Shown here: positions 1-8,855 of the stretch, piece after piece
How the letters are laid out: every line of letters begins with the position of its first letter
Position numbering within the stretch: the first letter of the stretch is position 1
Assembly: GCF_008369915.1 (NCBI RefSeq)
Contig: NZ_VSRN01000001.1
Coordinates: 5,328,501 to 5,392,500 of the forward strand
Reading direction: 5' to 3'
DNA length: 64,000 nucleotides
Source of the DNA: Dyadobacter sp. UC 10
GTDB taxonomy: Bacteria > Bacteroidota > Bacteroidia > Cytophagales > Spirosomataceae
The notes under the pieces: generated by a model
Databases searched by the model: none
The model's input: only the letters and a program-made list of their open reading frames with translations
What the model was told of the DNA's origin: nothing
Made by a program: the position numbers and the translations under genes

Positions 1-1534
1 GTGATTGATAGGAATATTGGCTGGAAGGCGGGTTCCAGTTTCCTTCGACGGGCTGATCCGTAATGCGGTCACAGGGGGTCAGGTAATTCTTTTGCAATGC
101 CGTAATATATACGAACGGCTTGAAAGTCGAGCCGGGCTGCCTGCGACCTTGTTTGACGTGATCATATTTAAAGTATTTAAAATCAACCCCGCCAACCCAT
201 GCTTTAATGTGGCCGCTCCGTGGATCCATCGACATCATTCCTGCGTGCAAAAAACGCTTGTAATACCGGATTGAATCAATCGGGCTCATGTGCATTTCCT
301 TTTCCCCGTCGTATGAAAAAACTTTCATTTTATAAGGCTTGCGCATCACCTTCCAGGCTTCTGCTTCGCCGATATCTTTCTTTAATGCGATGAAATGAGG
401 CAGGGATTTTACTGCCTTCTCTATAAATCCCGGTACCTCGCGGCCATTCGGGTAAGCCCACGGATTGCGACCCTTCCAATGCGCATCGAAAAGTCTTTGC
501 TGCTCGCGCATATGTTCCTTCAGTGCAGTTTCCATATGCTGCTGCAACCGTGAATCAACGGTTGTATGAATACGTAACCCACTGGTTTTTAAGTCCAGAT
601 CTGTGTCGTTTTCTTCATTGTACAGTTTGATCCAGGCTTCCAGATAACCGCGCATGGATTCCTGAAAATAGGGAGCAAGTCCGGCATTGGGGCCATCCAA
701 CCTGAACCGGAGATCCAGTGGCTTGTCTTTCAGCGCATGAAATTCTGCTGCTGGCAGGTAATTATACCGGACCATTTGTGACATCACCACATTCCTGCGC
801 CTGGTGGCATTAGCCGGCCGCCGCAAAGGATTGTGTAAGGAAGGGTTTTGCAGCATTCCAACCAGAAGTGCCGCTTCGGTCACTGTTAAATCGATCGGTT
901 CCTTGCCGAAGTAACTTCTCGACGCAACTTTAATCCCGTAGGTGTTATTCCCGAACGAAACCGTGTTGAGATACATCATCATGATTTCGTTTTTGGTGTA
1001 CTTCCGCTCCAAAATCACTGCCAGCATCCATTCTTTGGTCTTCATAATTACAGTGCCGACCAGAGGGATTTTACCGAGGACACCACGGTATTTTTTTGAC
1101 CGGGTTTCAAAGAGATTTTTGGCAACCTGCTGCGTAATCGTACTTCCTCCGCCTGAACTCGAATTGCCGGTGAACACGCCTTTGGCTACACGCAACATGC
1201 TGCGGCCGTCAATTCCCGAGTGATTGGTAAATCGCGCGTCTTCGGTGGCTATCAATGCATGGATCAAGTTGGGAGAAAGCTGGTCAACTTCAATCCGCAC
1301 CCGGTTTTCTGAGAAATACTTTCCAAGTGACCTGCCGTCTTCCGAGATCAATTCCGACGCTAATTCACTTTGCGGATTTTCGAGCATAGCCAAATCGGGC
1401 ATGCCACCAAACAGCCACAGCAGATTAAACCTGACTGCAACGATGAAGAAGACCAGGAGGCCAAGAGATATGCCGGTAGTTTTCCAGATCCTGACGATTG
1501 TGCGTCTGTATCTGCCTGGCTGAAATTCGATCAT
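1..1534 (-). CDS. Class A penicillin-binding protein (PBP1A-type), C-terminus beyond the window
   Basis: Bifunctional peptidoglycan glycosyltransferase/transpeptidase anchored in the inner membrane. About 511 codons are visible from the ATG whose complement ends at 1534; the rest lies off the left edge. Reading the reverse strand shows one N-terminal membrane segment (about residues 12-34), then the family 51 glycosyltransferase motifs EDARFTNHSGID, GGSTITQQVAKNLF and RKYTKNEIMMMYLNTV, then the start of the transpeptidase domain with GSTFKPF, whose serine is the acylated residue of the SxxK motif. The SxN and KTG motifs are not in the window. Roughly 170 bp separates it from the divergent lipoprotein gene on the other strand. 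Family assignment is secure; the exact paralogue (PBP1A versus PBP1C-like) is less so. Confidence 0.93.
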   Translation of the reverse strand, partial: MIEFQPGRYRRTIVRIWKTTGISLGLLVFFIVAVRFNLLWLFGGMPDLAMLENPQSELASELISEDGRSLGKYFSENRVRIEVDQLSPNLIHALIATEDARFTNHSGIDGRSMLRVAKGVFTGNSSSGGGSTITQQVAKNLFETRSKKYRGVLGKIPLVGTVIMKTKEWMLAVILERKYTKNEIMMMYLNTVSFGNNTYGIKVASRSYFGKEPIDLTVTEAALLVGMLQNPSLHNPLRRPANATRRRNVVMSQMVRYNYLPAAEFHALKDKPLDLRFRLDGPNAGLAPYFQESMRGYLEAWIKLYNEENDTDLDLKTSGLRIHTTVDSRLQQHMETALKEHMREQQRLFDAHWKGRNPWAYPNGREVPGFIEKAVKSLPHFIALKKDIGEAEAWKVMRKPYKMKVFSYDGEKEMHMSPIDSIRYYKRFLHAGMMSMDPRSGHIKAWVGGVDFKYFKYDHVKQGRRQPGSTFKPFVYITALQKNYLTPCDRITDQPVEGNWNPPSSQYSYQS

Positions 1535-1649
1535 GTGAAAATTATCTGGAAAGGGACGCAATTTAGACGGGAATGTCCACTTATAGAAACGATAATCTGG
1601 TGTTAATCTTTTGGGGCTGAGAGAAAAATCCGCAATAATGTAACCACGA

Positions 1650-1680
1650 TTGACTTTTTGAAAATTATCCTATAATTTCC
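1650..1680 (+). promoter_or_regulatory. Possible promoter for the lipoprotein gene at 1702
   Basis: TTGACT at 1650-1655 and TATAAT at 1671-1676 resemble the classical -35/-10 boxes, but with a short 15-bp spacer. A TTTG at 1657-1660 could serve as a Bacteroidota -33 element. It lies just before the start codon of the lipoprotein gene. Pattern match only. Confidence 0.3.
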
Positions 1681-1701
1681 CCAAAGCTATAACCTTAGGT
1701 C

Positions 1702-2337
1702 ATGAAAACACTTCTTCTGTTTTGCCCGATCCTGCTTTCGACAATGTTGAGCTGCCGGAAAGACGATCCCGCATTGAATCCTGAAATTGCAGCATCTCAA
1801 AAAATAGCTGCGCTTCGGGATCAGTTTCACGGAAAATATGGCGTCGTCAGTTCTGTCAGCAGTGAAGCTGTCGATCTAAATATGGATGGTGTAGCATCTA
1901 CTGACTTGTTTCAGGAAATAGATATCCTGCCTTTTGAAAAGAATTATCACTTCAATGTGGAGGTGCGCATTTATGGTTTTCATCCATTGTCTGCCGGGCC
2001 GGTATATTCATTTAGTCAGGCATGGCCCGAACAATATATAAGCCTGAAAAGCGAACAATGGGCGGGTGGGCCGGGTTTGGATTACGACCCTGCATTACGG
2101 ATTGATTTTTTGAGGCAAGGTACTTCGCGTTTGTTCAGGTTCGCTGAGGATCTGAAGTCGCTCCATGTGTTTCCAAATGACAAGGAAAATCCTTATCGAT
2201 GGGTAAAACCCGAGTCGGTGACAGTGGACCCCATTGGCAGACTGGTTATTGTCAATAAACGGTATCTGTACACAAAAGAAGGGGCGAAACAGGTAACAAT
2301 CACCTCTGTTTACGAACGCTTTACGAAGGAGACTTAG
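1702..2337 (+). CDS. Hypothetical lipoprotein
   Basis: A 211-residue protein I cannot assign to a family. The N-terminus is a lipoprotein signal with lipobox LSTMLSC, so cysteine 18 would be acylated and the protein anchored in an envelope membrane. The body is mixed polar/aromatic with no repeats or membrane segments. A segment around residues 50-70 (VDLNMDGVASTDLFQEIDIL) resembles the start of Bacteroidota lipocalin-like or 'DxNxDG' lipoproteins, but this is too weak for a function. It is divergent from the penicillin-binding protein gene and 33 bp ahead of the VOC-fold gene on the same strand. Confidence 0.8.
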   Translation: MKTLLLFCPILLSTMLSCRKDDPALNPEIAASQKIAALRDQFHGKYGVVSSVSSEAVDLNMDGVASTDLFQEIDILPFEKNYHFNVEVRIYGFHPLSAGPVYSFSQAWPEQYISLKSEQWAGGPGLDYDPALRIDFLRQGTSRLFRFAEDLKSLHVFPNDKENPYRWVKPESVTVDPIGRLVIVNKRYLYTKEGAKQVTITSVYERFTKET

Positions 2338-2370
2338 CGTAGAAACGAAGCTTAACTAAACTCAGAAAAT

Positions 2371-2733
2371 ATGACTTTTTTATCTTTGGAACCTTTTATT
2401 CCTTCCGGTAGCGACTTTCATAAATCAAAGCAACTATTTCAAGAACTTGGTTTTGAAATAGAATGGGAAGAAGGGGAACTCATTGGTTTTCGCAATGGCA
2501 GTTGCAAATTCATATTACAGAAATATGATAATAAGGAATTTGCTCAAAATTTGATGTTAGTAATCAAATTAAAGGATATTGATGGCTTTTGGAAGGACAT
2601 AACTAAAAGAAATCTTCCGGAAAAGTTCGGTATTCCGCTTATTGGACAACCGACAGATCAACCCTACGGAAGAGAAGTTAATATTATTGATGCCGCAGGA
2701 GTTTGTTGGCATTTTCTCGAAGAGAAGGTATAG
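2371..2733 (+). CDS. VOC-fold (glyoxalase/bleomycin-resistance-like) protein
   Basis: A 120-residue single-module protein with the layout of vicinal-oxygen-chelate proteins: an opening strand (LSLEPFIPSGSDFHKSKQLF), a helix leading to a 'LGFEIEW' turn, an IGFRNGSCKFILQ strand, and a closing GREVNIIDAAGVCWHFLE strand corresponding to the family's 'DPDGN.W.F' end. The metal-binding residues of true glyoxalases are not clearly kept, so enzymatic activity is uncertain. No signal peptide, so probably cytosolic. It follows the lipoprotein gene closely and may share its transcript. Confidence 0.7.
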   Translation: MTFLSLEPFIPSGSDFHKSKQLFQELGFEIEWEEGELIGFRNGSCKFILQKYDNKEFAQNLMLVIKLKDIDGFWKDITKRNLPEKFGIPLIGQPTDQPYGREVNIIDAAGVCWHFLEEKV

Positions 2734-2904
2734 TTAATCGCCGTTGTGCGATCGAAATCTGAACAGTGCCTTGACAAAACCCTACTATTGATCTGCAATA
2801 TTCTGAAGTTGCAGGCGGAGGGTTGATTTGTCGATGTTCTCATAGAGAGCGTCGACAACGCCATACTGCTCGTTATAATAGAAAGTAGCAGCTGTATTTC
2901 CGAT

Positions 2905-3348
2905 TCAAAAAATTTCATCTCTTAAAGGAATTCTCTTTGGCTGTGGATATTTGGAGATGATCCTATGAATATCCTTCGAGCTGGTTGTATCTGAGAGCAT
3001 GGACGTGATGTCTTTCAACTGTTTGTGCGTTACGATACAATATGCCGTATACCCGCTCGCTGGTTCCTGCCCATACACTAAAATGTTTTCCTTCTGATGA
3101 TAGCCAGCGAACATATAAGGTCCATTATTTACGGCTGTTACTTCATAGTATGGACGATGTGGATACCAAAACCGTTTGTGTTCCACCAAATCGCCAAGTT
3201 TCTCGAAAGCGATGACATGACCTTTACCCACATTATCGATTGAAATGGTTTTCGTGTGGCAAGTCTTCCACCACAAGACACTTACAGCCAACAGTGCCAG
3301 GAAGCAAAGGCATGAGAGAATAATAGCCAACGTTCGAAGTACTTGCAT
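2905..3348 (-). CDS. Hypothetical membrane-anchored protein
   Basis: A 147-residue protein with one N-terminal hydrophobic segment (about residues 8-26, ending VLWWKT), which would anchor it in the inner membrane with the rest in the periplasm. The soluble part has a YFxGYHQKE-like strand and a C-terminal IHRIISKYPQPKRIPL motif. I recognise no family. It lies about 47 bp downstream of the 3395 lipoprotein gene on the same strand and may be co-transcribed with it. Confidence 0.65.
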   Translation of the reverse strand: MQVLRTLAIILSCLCFLALLAVSVLWWKTCHTKTISIDNVGKGHVIAFEKLGDLVEHKRFWYPHRPYYEVTAVNNGPYMFAGYHQKENILVYGQEPASGYTAYCIVTHKQLKDITSMLSDTTSSKDIHRIISKYPQPKRIPLRDEIF

Positions 3349-3394
3349 TTTAGAGTTGCTTTATACCCTTTTCGCCTTAATACTATACAATGGA

Positions 3395-4096
3395 TCAGTA
3401 GTTAATTTCTCTCTTGGAAATGTAAAGCGTGCCACGAAAATCATTGTTGTCGCAAAACTGGTCAGCGCCATTCTTTTCGCAAATAGGGGAAGATGCCGCT
3501 ATATATAACCGTGATTTCTGGTCAAAATAGACGTTGTTTAAATTGTGGCGCTGTGGCAGGGTAATCTTGCGGCCGCTTTCGTTCTTGATCCCGAAGTGTG
3601 TCACACTGCCGTTGGAGACTAGTTCGTCTATGCTAAACCGGATTCCATTGCCGGAATATGCATAGTTGAGTGCAATTTTCATTTCCGGTTCATCCCCCCG
3701 CTGACTTAGCTTTTCCCAACGCATACCACCATCCAGGCTAAAAAAGTACGGACGGATTGCATAGCGGTTGCCTGGCTCGGCACTGCTGGTGGTTTCGGTA
3801 TCCATGACGAAAAGTGTGTCGTTGCGAGTACCAAACCCAGCAAGGCCCACATTATTTTTGTAATCGGCCTGGGTCCAGGTCGTGCCTTTGTCACGTGTGT
3901 AATAAATGTGAAAACGGTCAGTAATGAGGAGTGTGCCATCGATATCACCGTATACAGCCTGAATCTGGCGGTTTTCAGGGGCGCGCAGGATATACCAATC
4001 TTTGTCTTCCAGCATACCGGGCAAAGGCAAATCCTTGTCATTGCGGCAAGCAACAAGCGACAATAGGGCAAACAGGACGATAAAAGATCTCTTCAT
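3395..4096 (-). CDS. Lipoprotein with sialidase-like Asp-box repeats
   Basis: A 233-residue lipoprotein (lipobox LLSLVAC, cysteine 17). Two segments match Asp-box (BNR) repeats, the S/T-x-D-x-G-x-T/x-W turns of beta-propellers: YTRDKGTTW (about residues 66-74) and FSLDGGMRW (about 120-128). At this size it holds only part of a propeller, so I infer a surface or periplasmic scaffold rather than a sialidase. Function unknown. It lies upstream of the membrane-anchored gene at 2905 on the same strand. Confidence 0.7.
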   Translation of the reverse strand: MKRSFIVLFALLSLVACRNDKDLPLPGMLEDKDWYILRAPENRQIQAVYGDIDGTLLITDRFHIYYTRDKGTTWTQADYKNNVGLAGFGTRNDTLFVMDTETTSSAEPGNRYAIRPYFFSLDGGMRWEKLSQRGDEPEMKIALNYAYSGNGIRFSIDELVSNGSVTHFGIKNESGRKITLPQRHNLNNVYFDQKSRLYIAASSPICEKNGADQFCDNNDFRGTLYISKREINY

Positions 4097-4405
4097 AGAA
4101 ACAGGAGAGCAAAAAGCGTGGTGTTCGTTACAATTTACTCTCTAATCTGTTATGAAGTTTTTTATTGAATGTAAATTAATTGTTAAGATTCGGATTTTAG
4201 TGAGGCAGTTTCACCAAAATGACCAATTATATATCAGGCAGCCAGTTGTTCGCCAACTTCCAACTTTCAGATTGCGTTCCTGAGGAAACTTCTTTCGTCG
4301 GTTCAGCGAAACGCTCGATATCCAAGTCAGGTGTTTGCGAAGCGCTTTGGACAATGCAAAGAAAGGGCGCTTTTTGTGTAGATTTACGGCGATAACAAAT
4401 AGATA
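4097..4405. other. Gene-free intergenic stretch
   Basis: About 309 bp between two divergent lipoprotein genes. I see no ORF, hairpin or repeat I can support. It should hold both promoters; TAGATTTA just before the right-hand gene loosely resembles the Bacteroidota -7 element but has no matching -33 element. Confidence 0.5.
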
Positions 4406-4849
4406 ATGTCTGGATTTTTTAAAATACTACTTGCAATTTTATTGACATCAACCGGCCTATTTTCATGTATTAACCAACTCGGAATTGCTGGCCCAACAAT
4501 AGGAGGAAAAAAACGGAAGGATAAAGTGGCCCCACCCTACGATTTTAGCAAGTCAATATTTGATTACCGAAAGGAGCGGGGATATTGGCCCAAATCGGAA
4601 ATAGATTTTCTCGCATATAACCGTCAGGCAATTCAGAATTTATACATGGAGGACTTCAGTGACTGGTATCTGGGTAAGAGCAACGAAGATAGCCTGTATG
4701 TTCATTTCATACATGCTCCGGTAACCTCAAACGGTCATGTTGGAGTTATACCGATGCCGAATAAAGACTTGAAAATTAGAACGTTATATGTGCATTCTAA
4801 GGGGACTATTAAGACAGAACGCAAAAGAGGCAAACGGGATAGTAATTAG
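4406..4849 (+). CDS. Hypothetical lipoprotein
   Basis: A 147-residue protein with lipoprotein signal (TSTGLFSC, cysteine 21) followed by a basic linker (GGKKRKDK) and a soluble domain without recognised motifs. It ends 22 bp from the convergent PHP-type hydrolase gene, so the two transcripts must terminate against each other. The unusually basic C-terminus (KTERKRGKRDSN) could mean a slightly extended or degenerate end, but the frame is clean. Confidence 0.65.
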   Translation: MSGFFKILLAILLTSTGLFSCINQLGIAGPTIGGKKRKDKVAPPYDFSKSIFDYRKERGYWPKSEIDFLAYNRQAIQNLYMEDFSDWYLGKSNEDSLYVHFIHAPVTSNGHVGVIPMPNKDLKIRTLYVHSKGTIKTERKRGKRDSN

Positions 4850-4871
4850 CGATATACAATACCTCAATGAC

Positions 4872-6968
4872 CTATTTGCCAGAACCCGCTTCCAGATGAA
4901 AGGTTTGACTGAAAGCGCCGTTTACAGCGCTGTCCCAGGCTTCTATCCGCATCCATTTTCTGCCTTTGAGCTGAGGGCTAAATTGAAATTGCTGCGTTCC
5001 GAAGGCGTGGGTTTTGGTCAGGTCTATCCGCTCGCGGTACACCTTTTCTCCGTCGCCTGAAATGATCTCCACAAAATTCATCGGGAAGGTCCAGCTCAAT
5101 TTTAAACTTACATCGGCGGTTCCGTCTGCATTCAAGGTTATTGTTTCGCCGGATAATTTGCCATTTGCTTTCAACTCGTGCATCAATACTTCCCCGGTGG
5201 TCGAGAAGAACCTGCCTTGCTGCATGGCATTTACGACGGGTAGCCAGCCTTCATCATATTTAGGAAGCTGATCGAGCATCAGGTAATTGACGTTCATATG
5301 CGCGTACATTTCGTTTTCGTGGGTGACGGTAAACAGGTCGGCCTCCGCGATGACGGTTTTTTTTTCGCCCCAGTTATTCATGTCATCCAGCAGATCGAGC
5401 ACGCGATTGCCCAGGCGTGGCTCAGAGAGATCGGCCGGCATGGCTTTCCAGGCAGCGCCCATAAAGCGGTCTGATTTATAAAAAGCTTCGTGATTATAAA
5501 TGTCCGGCGTGTTGACCGACCCTTTTGTCCGTGCATGGGCGGTCCAGGCTAGTCCCTGCTCTTCCTGCAGCAGTTTCAGCATGTCGTTTTTATTGCCGAT
5601 ATGATATACCTTGCCAAACCCCGGCCTGTTTTCAACAAAAGGCACTTCCTTGCCGCGCGACATAATCCAGTATACTGGTTTTGGGAAAATATTCATCCAG
5701 TGTCCCCCGAAAAATTCATTTGGCTCTTCTCCCGGCATTAACAGAAACTCGTTGTCCGACAGTCGCTTACATTGTTCAAACAACGCTTTCAGCTCTTTAA
5801 GTCTGAGTGAATCGGGGCCTTTCGGGTGCGCTGTGTAGTGAAATTCTCCCAAATGCACCATATCAACACCCAGCCGCTTGAATACCTCGACGAACTCAGG
5901 CTTTTCGGGAACTGGCTTCCCTGCCAGCACCACATTCATGATAAATTCATTGTGGAAATGGCTCGACATGGTTTTGAAGCCCGGCAGGCTGACATAACGA
6001 TCGGCATTCGTGAATTTTTTGACCGACCCGATTGCTTCTGCATTGCCCGCGTCACTAAGCAGGCAGAAAAAGTTAAGGCGCTGCTTCGTTTTCGGCGGCG
6101 CATTGAACCAGGGGACAAAGCGCCGGTCCCCTTCCAGCTCCTGCCTGATCCCGATTCCGTAACCATCCAGCATATTCCGGTGATTTTTGCCCTGCCAGAT
6201 AAATTTCAGGTTGAAAGCTTCGTCGAGCGGATAAAAATACTGGTGGGGTGGAGGAAAAATGGCCAGCGAGCCTTGTACAGCCTGCGCGGCGATAGTCCTG
6301 TATTTCACGGAAAGATTTTTAGCAGGGTCATTATATTGCACTGCGGCTGATTCCAGCTGATCATTCGTATTGGCCCACGACAGGGTTTTCCATTTTTCCG
6401 TCCTGCTGATCAGCCCGGCGTCGTAGACGATCGCAGTCGCCTCTGCATTGGTTGATATCACCGCGGCAACGTTGAACAGCGGGCTGCCATTGTAAAACGT
6501 TACCTCCAACGCCCCGGAAAACCGGTCGGCCGCCAGTGTACCGACGGTAACCACCGTGCGGCTGCCGATGCTTTTGACCGAGATACTGTTTTTTTTCAGG
6601 ACCACCGGAAAAGTTTGGAAAGGCCTTTGCGGAACTTTGTCGAAGAAAATATTCCATCCGTTCTGCGAAAGCAGGTCACGCTTGCCGACGGTGAGCAGAA
6701 ATGCCGCGTCCAGCTCTTCGGATATGGTGACAGGCGAAGCCCTGGTGCCCAGTGCAATGCGCCTGAACAGCGCGCCGGAAGGCGACATATCGAACTGCAC
6801 CCTGCCAAATCTGCCTTCACCAGCCGGCCATGTAATTTCTATCAGCTCTTTCTGGCTGGTCACGCTCGCTTCCCCTTTCCGGTTAAACTGCGCTGTGTTC
6901 AATTTCACCTGCGCCTGCGTAAACATTGGCACCAGGATAGCGGCGATGAGTAAGAATCTGAATTTCAT
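4872..6968 (-). CDS. Secreted PHP-domain metallohydrolase (CehA/McbA-like)
   Basis: A 698-residue protein with a cleavable signal peptide (MKFRFLLIAAILVPMFTQAQ). The N-terminal 300 residues are beta-rich. From about residue 335 comes a PHP-type hydrolase core with metal-ligand candidates: SSHFHNEF, DMVHLGEFHYTAHP, LLMPGEEPNEFFGGHW and AWTAHARTKGS, in the order typical of CehA/McbA-like PHP proteins. A further beta domain closes the protein (about 600-698). PHP proteins hydrolyse phosphoesters or carbamate/amide bonds using several metal ions; the substrate here is unknown. It is divergent from the sigma-factor/SusCD operon and may process something that operon imports, but that is inference. 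Confidence 0.72.
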   Translation of the reverse strand: MKFRFLLIAAILVPMFTQAQVKLNTAQFNRKGEASVTSQKELIEITWPAGEGRFGRVQFDMSPSGALFRRIALGTRASPVTISEELDAAFLLTVGKRDLLSQNGWNIFFDKVPQRPFQTFPVVLKKNSISVKSIGSRTVVTVGTLAADRFSGALEVTFYNGSPLFNVAAVISTNAEATAIVYDAGLISRTEKWKTLSWANTNDQLESAAVQYNDPAKNLSVKYRTIAAQAVQGSLAIFPPPHQYFYPLDEAFNLKFIWQGKNHRNMLDGYGIGIRQELEGDRRFVPWFNAPPKTKQRLNFFCLLSDAGNAEAIGSVKKFTNADRYVSLPGFKTMSSHFHNEFIMNVVLAGKPVPEKPEFVEVFKRLGVDMVHLGEFHYTAHPKGPDSLRLKELKALFEQCKRLSDNEFLLMPGEEPNEFFGGHWMNIFPKPVYWIMSRGKEVPFVENRPGFGKVYHIGNKNDMLKLLQEEQGLAWTAHARTKGSVNTPDIYNHEAFYKSDRFMGAAWKAMPADLSEPRLGNRVLDLLDDMNNWGEKKTVIAEADLFTVTHENEMYAHMNVNYLMLDQLPKYDEGWLPVVNAMQQGRFFSTTGEVLMHELKANGKLSGETITLNADGTADVSLKLSWTFPMNFVEIISGDGEKVYRERIDLTKTHAFGTQQFQFSPQLKGRKWMRIEAWDSAVNGAFSQTFHLEAGSGK

Positions 6969-7163
6969 GAATGGACTTTGAGAATTCTGAGATCGGTTTC
7001 CTTATCTGCCATAAGGTAATAGAGAGTCACATTTACCCAAAGCCTGTCTCTTTTAAAGCGGGCTGAAATTCATTTCTTAACATTTCCTTAATGCCGATCC
7101 TGGGTATTGCCATCGCTGGTCTGGCTAATTTTATGCGCTCATTCTGGCGACAGCTACCAGCCA

Positions 7164-7712
7164 ATGGAACCAAAACAATTACGGTCCGATCAACACTGTT
7201 TGCAACAGATGCAGATCGGGGATAAACAGGCTTTTGAAATCCTTTTCCGGAGGTACTATCCGTCTCTGCTCGATTTTCTGCGCATTCTGCGGGCGGAGCG
7301 GGAGGCTGCGGAGGATATTTTGCAGGATCTTTTTGTAGAGATCTGGCTGAAAAGAGATGAACTCACGATCCATTCTTCTTTCAAAGCTTACCTGTATACC
7401 GCGGCCAAAAACCGGTTTTTCAATTATCAGAAAACGATTACCCTTTCGAGTGTGGACGTGGCCGAAATGATCGGGGCACCTTTGTCCTTTGATCCGGCCG
7501 GGCAGCTGGTAGCAGCAGAAATGACGACTGCTTTTAACAGGGAAATGGATGCACTGCCGGCGCAGGCGCGGGAGGCATTTAATTTGCAGCTGGCTGGTGC
7601 CCGGCAGCGCGAAATCGCCCTCGAAATGGGTATTTCCGAAAGTACGGTGGAGAAACACCTCGGTAATGCCCGCCGGAAACTGAAAGCTGCGATGACAGGT
7701 TACCTTGATTAA
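7164..7712 (+). CDS. ECF RNA polymerase sigma factor (FecI-like)
   Basis: A 182-residue extracytoplasmic-function sigma factor. Region 2 is seen as AFEILFRRYYPSLLDFLR followed by AAEDILQDLFVEIW; region 4 as LPAQAREAFNLQ then REIALEMGISESTVEKHLGN, the DNA-binding helix-turn-helix. I chose the ATG at 7164 (MEPKQ...) because the upstream in-frame extension (MPSLVWLILC...) is hydrophobic and unlike the family. It sits upstream of a FecR-like anti-sigma and an STN-bearing SusC/SusD pair, the standard cell-surface signalling arrangement: ligand at SusC signals through FecR to release this factor. Confidence 0.92.
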   Translation: MEPKQLRSDQHCLQQMQIGDKQAFEILFRRYYPSLLDFLRILRAEREAAEDILQDLFVEIWLKRDELTIHSSFKAYLYTAAKNRFFNYQKTITLSSVDVAEMIGAPLSFDPAGQLVAAEMTTAFNREMDALPAQAREAFNLQLAGARQREIALEMGISESTVEKHLGNARRKLKAAMTGYLD

Positions 7713-7796
7713 ATCCCGGTTTATTAAAAAATATTTCCCTGCACACTGGCGGAAAATCCTGGCTTTTCTGTCTTACCCCTGAATTTGAAATAGCAA

Positions 7797-8777
7797 ATGG
7801 AGCAAAACGAATTTCTGGATCTGGCAATCGCCTGTCTGGCCGGAGCGGCTACTGACGAAGAGCGCCTGATGCTTGAAAAAATGGTTGTCACCGATGCATC
7901 TAAAAAGGCCTTGTTCAATGCCCTGGCTGAAAACTGGCAGGCAGATAACAGCGGTGAAAATGTAAGCCGCGCCTGGGAGAAAGTCGCCGCAAGACTGGAA
8001 GACAGTGATTTGCCCCGGCACAAGCGTTTCAGCGCCAAAAACTGGCTTGCAGCCGCAATGCTCGTTTTCTGCGCGGGAATGGGCTGGATGCTGATTACCA
8101 AACGTGCCGGAAACCAGAAGGAGGTCGAATCGGTCAGCTGGACAAAAGTGGAGGCAGGTAATACCGTAAAGGATTCCGTGTGGCTGCCCGACGGGACTTA
8201 TGTACGGCTGAATAAAGGCGCCGCAATTACCTATCCGGACAATTTTGCTGGGACGGAGCGGCAGGTGCGGCTCACAGGCGAAGGGTATTTCGAGGTAAGT
8301 AAAAACCCGGTTAAGCCCTTTCTGATCCACGTGGGCAACGCAGTAGTGAAGGTCATCGGAACAGCCTTCAACGTGAGGGAAAACCGGCAGGATACCACCG
8401 TGATGGTTGCGGTAATGGAAGGCCTGGTTTTATTTTCCGACAAAACTAAAAACAAAACCGGGTCGCTGCTGAGGGCAGGGTATATCGGGCTGCTCGACCG
8501 GGAAAGTATTCAGGTAAGTCAGGGTAATACGACCAATTACCTGAGCTGGTACAGCAACCGGCTGATTTTTGAAAACCTGTCACTGCCGGAAGTAAGCAGG
8601 CAGCTGGAACATTTATACGGAGTCAATATCATTATCAAATCGAAAGAACTGAAATCGCTTGCGCTGACAGCCAATATCAATCATGGGAGTTTTGCTGATG
8701 TAATTTCCAAAATAGCGTATTCGCTCGACGTGCATTACCGGATCAGCAATTCAGGGACAGTCGAACTTTTTAAGTAA
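7797..8777 (+). CDS. FecR-family anti-sigma factor
   Basis: A 326-residue inner-membrane regulator. A cytoplasmic N-terminal part (about 1-75) would bind the sigma factor; one membrane helix follows (LAAAMLVFCAGMGWML, about 83-98); the periplasmic FecR domain starts with WTKVEAGNTVKDSVWLPDG and contains VRLTGEGYFEVSKNP and VIGTAFNVRE, all FecR hallmarks. The C-terminal DUF4974-like segment (LIFENLSLPEVSRQLEHLYG) is the part that contacts the STN domain of the cognate SusC. Placed between the sigma gene and the SusC gene, 84 bp after the former. Confidence 0.93.
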   Translation: MEQNEFLDLAIACLAGAATDEERLMLEKMVVTDASKKALFNALAENWQADNSGENVSRAWEKVAARLEDSDLPRHKRFSAKNWLAAAMLVFCAGMGWMLITKRAGNQKEVESVSWTKVEAGNTVKDSVWLPDGTYVRLNKGAAITYPDNFAGTERQVRLTGEGYFEVSKNPVKPFLIHVGNAVVKVIGTAFNVRENRQDTTVMVAVMEGLVLFSDKTKNKTGSLLRAGYIGLLDRESIQVSQGNTTNYLSWYSNRLIFENLSLPEVSRQLEHLYGVNIIIKSKELKSLALTANINHGSFADVISKIAYSLDVHYRISNSGTVELFK

Positions 8778-8855
8778 CAACAGAGTGCGTATATATATAA
8801 TCGTTTGGCGGAAGCCAGACTGACAGAAGACCTTTTTCTAATAAAAATCAAAGTT